Assembly: GCA_014529385.2 (NCBI GenBank) | Contig: CM043952.1 | Location: 149,755,057 to 149,819,056 of the forward strand | DNA from: Adiantum capillus-veneris | Lineage: Eukaryota > Streptophyta > Polypodiopsida > Polypodiales > Pteridaceae | Reading direction: 5' to 3' | Length of the DNA stretch: 64,000 nucleotides | Part shown: positions 59,986 to 64,000 of the stretch, piece after piece | Numbering within the stretch: the stretch's first letter is position 1 | Layout: each line of letters begins with the position of its first letter | Made by a program: the position numbers and the translations under genes | The notes under the pieces: model-generated | Databases searched by the model: none | What the model was told of the DNA's origin: nothing | The model's input: only the letters and a program-made list of their open reading frames with translations

Positions 59986-62295
59986 GTGTCTGCAATTTCT
60001 ATGGAGGCCTGTAAATCACCAACAAAGAAGAAGAGGATGTCCATAAAAGACATTATTGCAGCCAATGAACCCTACACACCGCCAAAGGAGACACTCAAGC
60101 CAGCTAAGGCTTGGGGAGATGAGGCCACATTAGAAAAGAAAGGAGTGACGGTATACCAGGGCACTTTCAGAGACCCACAAGGCAACACAATGGATATCCC
60201 AATGAATCCACGGGAGATGTTAGAATTGGAAAACCAAGAAGAAACCCTCAGCCAACTAGAAAGAGCGGACCTCCATAGCTTCTACATAGCACCACCAATA
60301 GGTGTGGATGTTCAGAGAGTATATGAGCTACTCAGCTTGATTCAAAAAGACGGCAAGGCAGTGATCACGGCCTTGGATGACCGGAAGACAGAAACTTTGA
60401 TTACACTTCAAAACATAGCAGATGCACTTAGGCTCCACAATAAGGGAAGCTCATTTCGGGAAAGAAGAGACGAGGTAAAGGTCTATGCCCATAAGAAGCC
60501 TAATCAAACATTCAAAGACCTAGTGGACCCAAGAGGTGCAAAGATATGCAAGCTCTATAACCAATACTTCCACGTTTGCAGCAAGAGGCTCCAGAAATAC
60601 ACCACTTCTCCCCATGCAATGTCAACAACTATAACCTGGGCATTGAAAATCAACATACAAAAAGAAGTGAACTACACCGAATATGTGCATGAGAAACTGG
60701 TCGGCATGGGCATGGAAAAGCCTAAGTACATTGGAGGAGGGGAAACCTTGACAAAGATTGCGTATGAAGCAATCAGCACTAGAGGACAATGGCTAGAGAC
60801 ACCAACACAGAACGAGTGGTTCAAGCCAAAGCCGGGTATCGAAGATGAGCTAGTGACTGCAATGGCTCCACCATTCACCACAAGGCTAAGAAGAAAATTG
60901 GAAACCGTGCCTAAAGAAGAGCTTGTGGAGCAACCAAGGAAGAAAGGAAAATCAACAATGGACAAGGAATCCAGACCCAAGGAAATGCATAGCCAAAAAG
61001 CTGCTCCGATTGAGAGGTTGATAGAAGAACAATTCAGAGCAGAAAGAGCACTAAAGGGAGATTTTGAAGAGAACTGGGCGCCAGACCCAGTAAAAGTTGG
61101 AGGAAGCTCTTCTAAACCACTAGAGGACCAGTTTGACCATTACATCTGGGCTTATGAAGAGATAGAAAGAGTAATTGAGCAACAAAACTTAGAGCCTTTC
61201 ACGATGGAGGAAGTGCAAGACATCAAGGAAAAGATGAAGGAAACGTCAAAACCTCCAGTGAAGAAGGATCAGGAGGGTGAGAGGACAAAAGCTCAAACAC
61301 CACCACCTACACCACCGGGCTCTTCCACCCCTCCTCCAAGTCCAAAACCCTCTACACCCAAACCACAATCATCACCAAGAGGAACATAAGAGACAACACC
61401 TGCACGTGAGGATAAGGAGAGAGATGAAAGAAAAACATATGAAGACCTCATTCAAGCTGGATACACAATGGTAGAGGCTTCAACAATCATTTATGGAACT
61501 CCTCATCTGCCATGGGCTGCAAAAGAGGAACAGGACAGACAAGATCTCCACACGGGTCAGGACAGAGCTGATAAATCTGTAGAGAGAAAGGCAAACCAAG
61601 AGTCACAAAGAGTAGCTCCAGAAAGATACTCCCCACAACCTGGAGTGCCAGGGTTGGTTCACATTCTTCAAGTGCCTCAACCGAGACCATTAGTTAACCC
61701 ATGGCGAGCACCACCTGCAGGAGTAATGATCAATACATGTCATCAGGTTCCATTGGCTGGCCCTATAAATAGGCTAATAGCTAGAAACCTGGTAGCAACA
61801 AATGAAGAGGACATAAGAGCTGCCTATCAAATACTAGACAGAGTCCGGATGCGGTCTCTTACCATTGCTAAAGAGAACAATATGTTGCGTATGAGGGATG
61901 CTAGCATGCAAATGGAACATGATAACCACTCAAACTTGGTACAAGATACCCACCTGAAGGCCAAAGAAATAGAGAAGGAGCTCAAAACTCTTATTGCTAC
62001 ACTAAGGGAGGCTGAGAGCGAACGAAACACACTCACACTAGAGATGGTTGAAGTCTTAAGAGTAGTCAAGACTCTCCAAGAGAAAAAAGATAAGGTCAAG
62101 GATGAGTTAGAAGCAGCAAAAGACGAAGTGCTGGAGCTGAAAGAAAAACTAGAGCTCCAAGACTTGACAATCAAAAGACTGAGGGCAACACCAAGGGTGG
62201 TGCCGGCAAGTGCAGAAGAAGATGCTCAAGTTATACAAGCCTTGGAAGCACAAATCACCACGATGCAGAAGGAATTGTGGCTAGAGCAAAGATAG
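59986..62295 (+). pseudogene. Extra 3' ORF of element D with coiled coil (one internal TAA)
   Basis: A long frame begins near 59986 (MSAISMEACKSPTKKKRMS; the second Met is a possible start) and runs to 62295, interrupted only by TAA at 61387-61389. Residues about 15-290 look globular (DIPMNPREMLELEN, IAPPIGVDVQRVYELLSLIQ, YIGGGETLTKIAYEAIS). Then comes a Lys/Glu-rich linker and a Pro/Ser-rich stretch (PPPTPPGSSTPPPSP). After the stop a long coiled coil follows (KAKEIEKELKTLIATLREAE, EKKDKVKDELEAAKDEVLEL). No transmembrane segment, so it is not an obvious env. I do not recognise the family. Further frame continues past 62295 with several TAG/TAA/TGA codons. Confidence 0.7.
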
Positions 62296-63560
62296 CAAAT
62301 GCATATGGCAGAAGGTTCTCTAGCCACCGAAGAAAGAATGAAAGCCAAACACCAAGCTCTCTAGAAAGAACATGAAGAAATCCAAAAGAATTTGGCAACA
62401 TTGTAAGAGATGATGGTCGACATGGCAGAAGAGGTTACTAAACGAGAAACACTGGTGCAATGATAAATCATAGACTTACAAAAGGAGATAGGAGACTCAA
62501 GGACACAGGAATCTACACTAGGGCCCAGTGAAACAGAGACAAATGCTAGGGATGAACCCATGGAAATTCCTGAGGGTGTCGAAGATATGCAACACCAGAA
62601 CAAGTGGAGACAGTGGTAGAAAAAACACAACCACGGATCGACAGAGGAGGAGACATGCCTCCAGCTTTTGATAGAAAAGACCACAACAGAAGACCACAAG
62701 AGAGCCTTGGAATGGGAATAAAGAATGCTACATTCTGTAGGAGTCCAAGGCCTGGCCGCAAATGTGCTTAGGGAGGATGCAACCCACACTCCCATATCCT
62801 CTCCTAAAGTATGAGGTGATAATAATAAAGAAGAGAGTTGAAGCAGAAGCCACAGAGCCAATCTATGAAGGAGATGTCAAGAATACAGAGGTTGCCTTTA
62901 AAGTGGTGGACTCTCAACCAAGATGGAGAAAAACATGGCTCCTAAAGTACCCAGGATTTTGGAAATACTTGGTGGAGGCCCCAAATATCATCAGAGATGA
63001 CCTCTTATTTTGCCCAATCCCTCGTGTCCGCACTTGGGAGAATCATGTTAGAATCATAAAGGCACATCCAAACTGGCTTAACTACCCTTCTATGCCACCA
63101 CCCAAGGAAGGAGAGAGAATATGTGTCTCTTATATGGTGAAAACCCTGAAGGGCACCATTAAGATTTTCACTGGCTCTCCATACTTGATGTGCATCATGA
63201 TAAAAAAAATCTGTAAAACTTTGTTGGCTTGCATTGAAGTGTTCGCGCCTTCCAAAGCCACAGATTCTACACTGGCGACATTGTCAATGCAATGACGTAT
63301 GATTTGTCAAAACAACCATCTCCAGAGGTTTTACATTTACTATATCAGAGAATCATGTTTTTGCCCAACTATCACATGCAAGCTTTTGAAGAAGTTTTCT
63401 ACATGGGTTTCTTTGACATACGTTAGCAAAATATTCGGCCCAACAACCACTTTGGGGAATATAAGGTACGAATCGTACCTAAAGCTGCTAAAACCACTAG
63501 GCTTCCACTGACAGCGGGACAACTTTCACTGAAGCAAGAGAGCAAGACCATTCATGTCAG
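62296..63560 (+). pseudogene. C-terminal part of the extra 3' ORF
   Basis: After 62295 the same reading frame continues with Gln/Glu-rich coil interrupted by TAG, TAG, TAA, TGA and TAA. From 62762 another frame encodes a globular region (TWLLKYPGFWKYLVEAPNII, DDLLFCPIPRVRTWENHVRI, GERICVSYMVKTLKGTIKIF), and after 63295 it shifts again (LLYQRIMFLPNYHMQAFEEV). The end runs almost to the polypurine tract. It may be one protein of more than 1100 residues together with 59986-62295. No family recognised. Confidence 0.55.
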
Positions 63561-63575
63561 GGACGACATGGACGT

Positions 63576-63587
63576 GGAAGGGGGGAG
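63576..63587 (+). other. Element D polypurine tract
   Basis: GGAAGGGGGGAG directly precedes the LTR start TGTTGATGACGG. Confidence 0.92.
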
Positions 63588-63784
63588 TGTTGATGACGGA
63601 ACACAGAAGAAGTTATATGTTGTATCATTATTTTTTGAAGCGGAATGATACTCTCTGTAATATTTGAGCAGTCATTAGACTTTGTGGGAACAAGCCTCTA
63701 AGGAGGAATATATATAAGTCAATTTTTGTAACCCTAAGCCCAACTTTTGAATTAACCAAATCCGGTTTTCATTGTGCGTCGTGT

Positions 63785-63880
<96 letters not shown>

Positions 63881-64000
63881 CTTCTTCTCTTCCCTACGTG
63901 CGATACGGAAGGTCCATTGCTAAAGCAACACCACCATCATGCTAGCAATGGCGAAGGCTTCCATTCAACGCCAAGAGTGTGTGATTTCGACTACGACGCG
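63588..64000 (+). mobile_element. Element D 3' LTR, first part
   Basis: Matches 36036-36534, including the TATA box (63711-63718) and the CATTGCTAAAGCAACACCACC block. It runs off the window. The microsatellite (63787-63877) is pure GA where the 5' LTR has CA plus GA. Confidence 0.92.
63787..63877. repeat. (GA)n microsatellite inside the 3' LTR of element D
   Basis: About 45 GA units. Confidence 0.97.

Noticed and set aside
60672-62174. Minus-strand Ser/Leu-rich frames in the extra ORF region
   Set aside because: Shadows of the Glu/Lys-rich sense frame; sense frame is longer and has consistent protein-like composition.

Overview
This window is plant nuclear DNA from a large, repeat-rich genome. 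The evidence is plant-type LTR retrotransposons (primer sites matching initiator tRNA-Met or resembling tRNA-Asp, a chromodomain integrase, a Tat/Athila-like polyprotein), one exon of an ATG1-type autophagy kinase and very long AC, AG and GA microsatellites. A seed-free plant such as a fern is my guess; the window does not prove it. Almost nothing here is a working host gene. Most of it is retrotransposons nested in one another and decayed.

Left part (about 4.4-15.3 kb): element A, a minus-strand Ty3/gypsy chromovirus. Its gag, protease, RNase H, integrase and chromodomain remain, but the reverse transcriptase core is deleted. Its protease is split by element B, a complete plus-strand non-autonomous LTR element (8097-12468) flanked by the 5-bp duplication CAATG. 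The sequence left of about 4.4 kb has no recognisable gene.

Middle (15.3-36 kb): the first coding exon of an ATG1-like kinase (minus, 16587-16817); a gypsy RNase H-integrase relic (18455-19355); a tandem array of 338-bp units (19551-21230); an unidentified decayed minus-strand coding region (about 21.8-25.2 kb); element E, a minus-strand element with very short LTRs (25515-30893) and no recognisable pol; a degenerate GGCGCCTAGCGCC minisatellite (31.7-32.3 kb); and a broken gene with a GCM/WRKY-like zinc finger (35000-36035), cut by the 5' LTR of element D.

Right part (36036 to the window end): element D, a giant Tat/Athila-like element more than 28 kb long that runs off the window. Its gag is interrupted by element C (minus strand, 42081-49532, duplication AAATG). 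D carries gag, protease, RT, RNase H, two successive integrase H2C2 modules, the integrase core, a second retropepsin-like domain after the integrase, and a long extra reading frame before the 3' LTR.

The most unusual structure is a 24-bp near-perfect palindrome (arm AGACATTATACG) that occurs 13 times in D: six copies in the 5' leader and seven between pol and the extra frame. Most neighbouring copies are 283-286 bp apart, although the sequence between them has diverged strongly.
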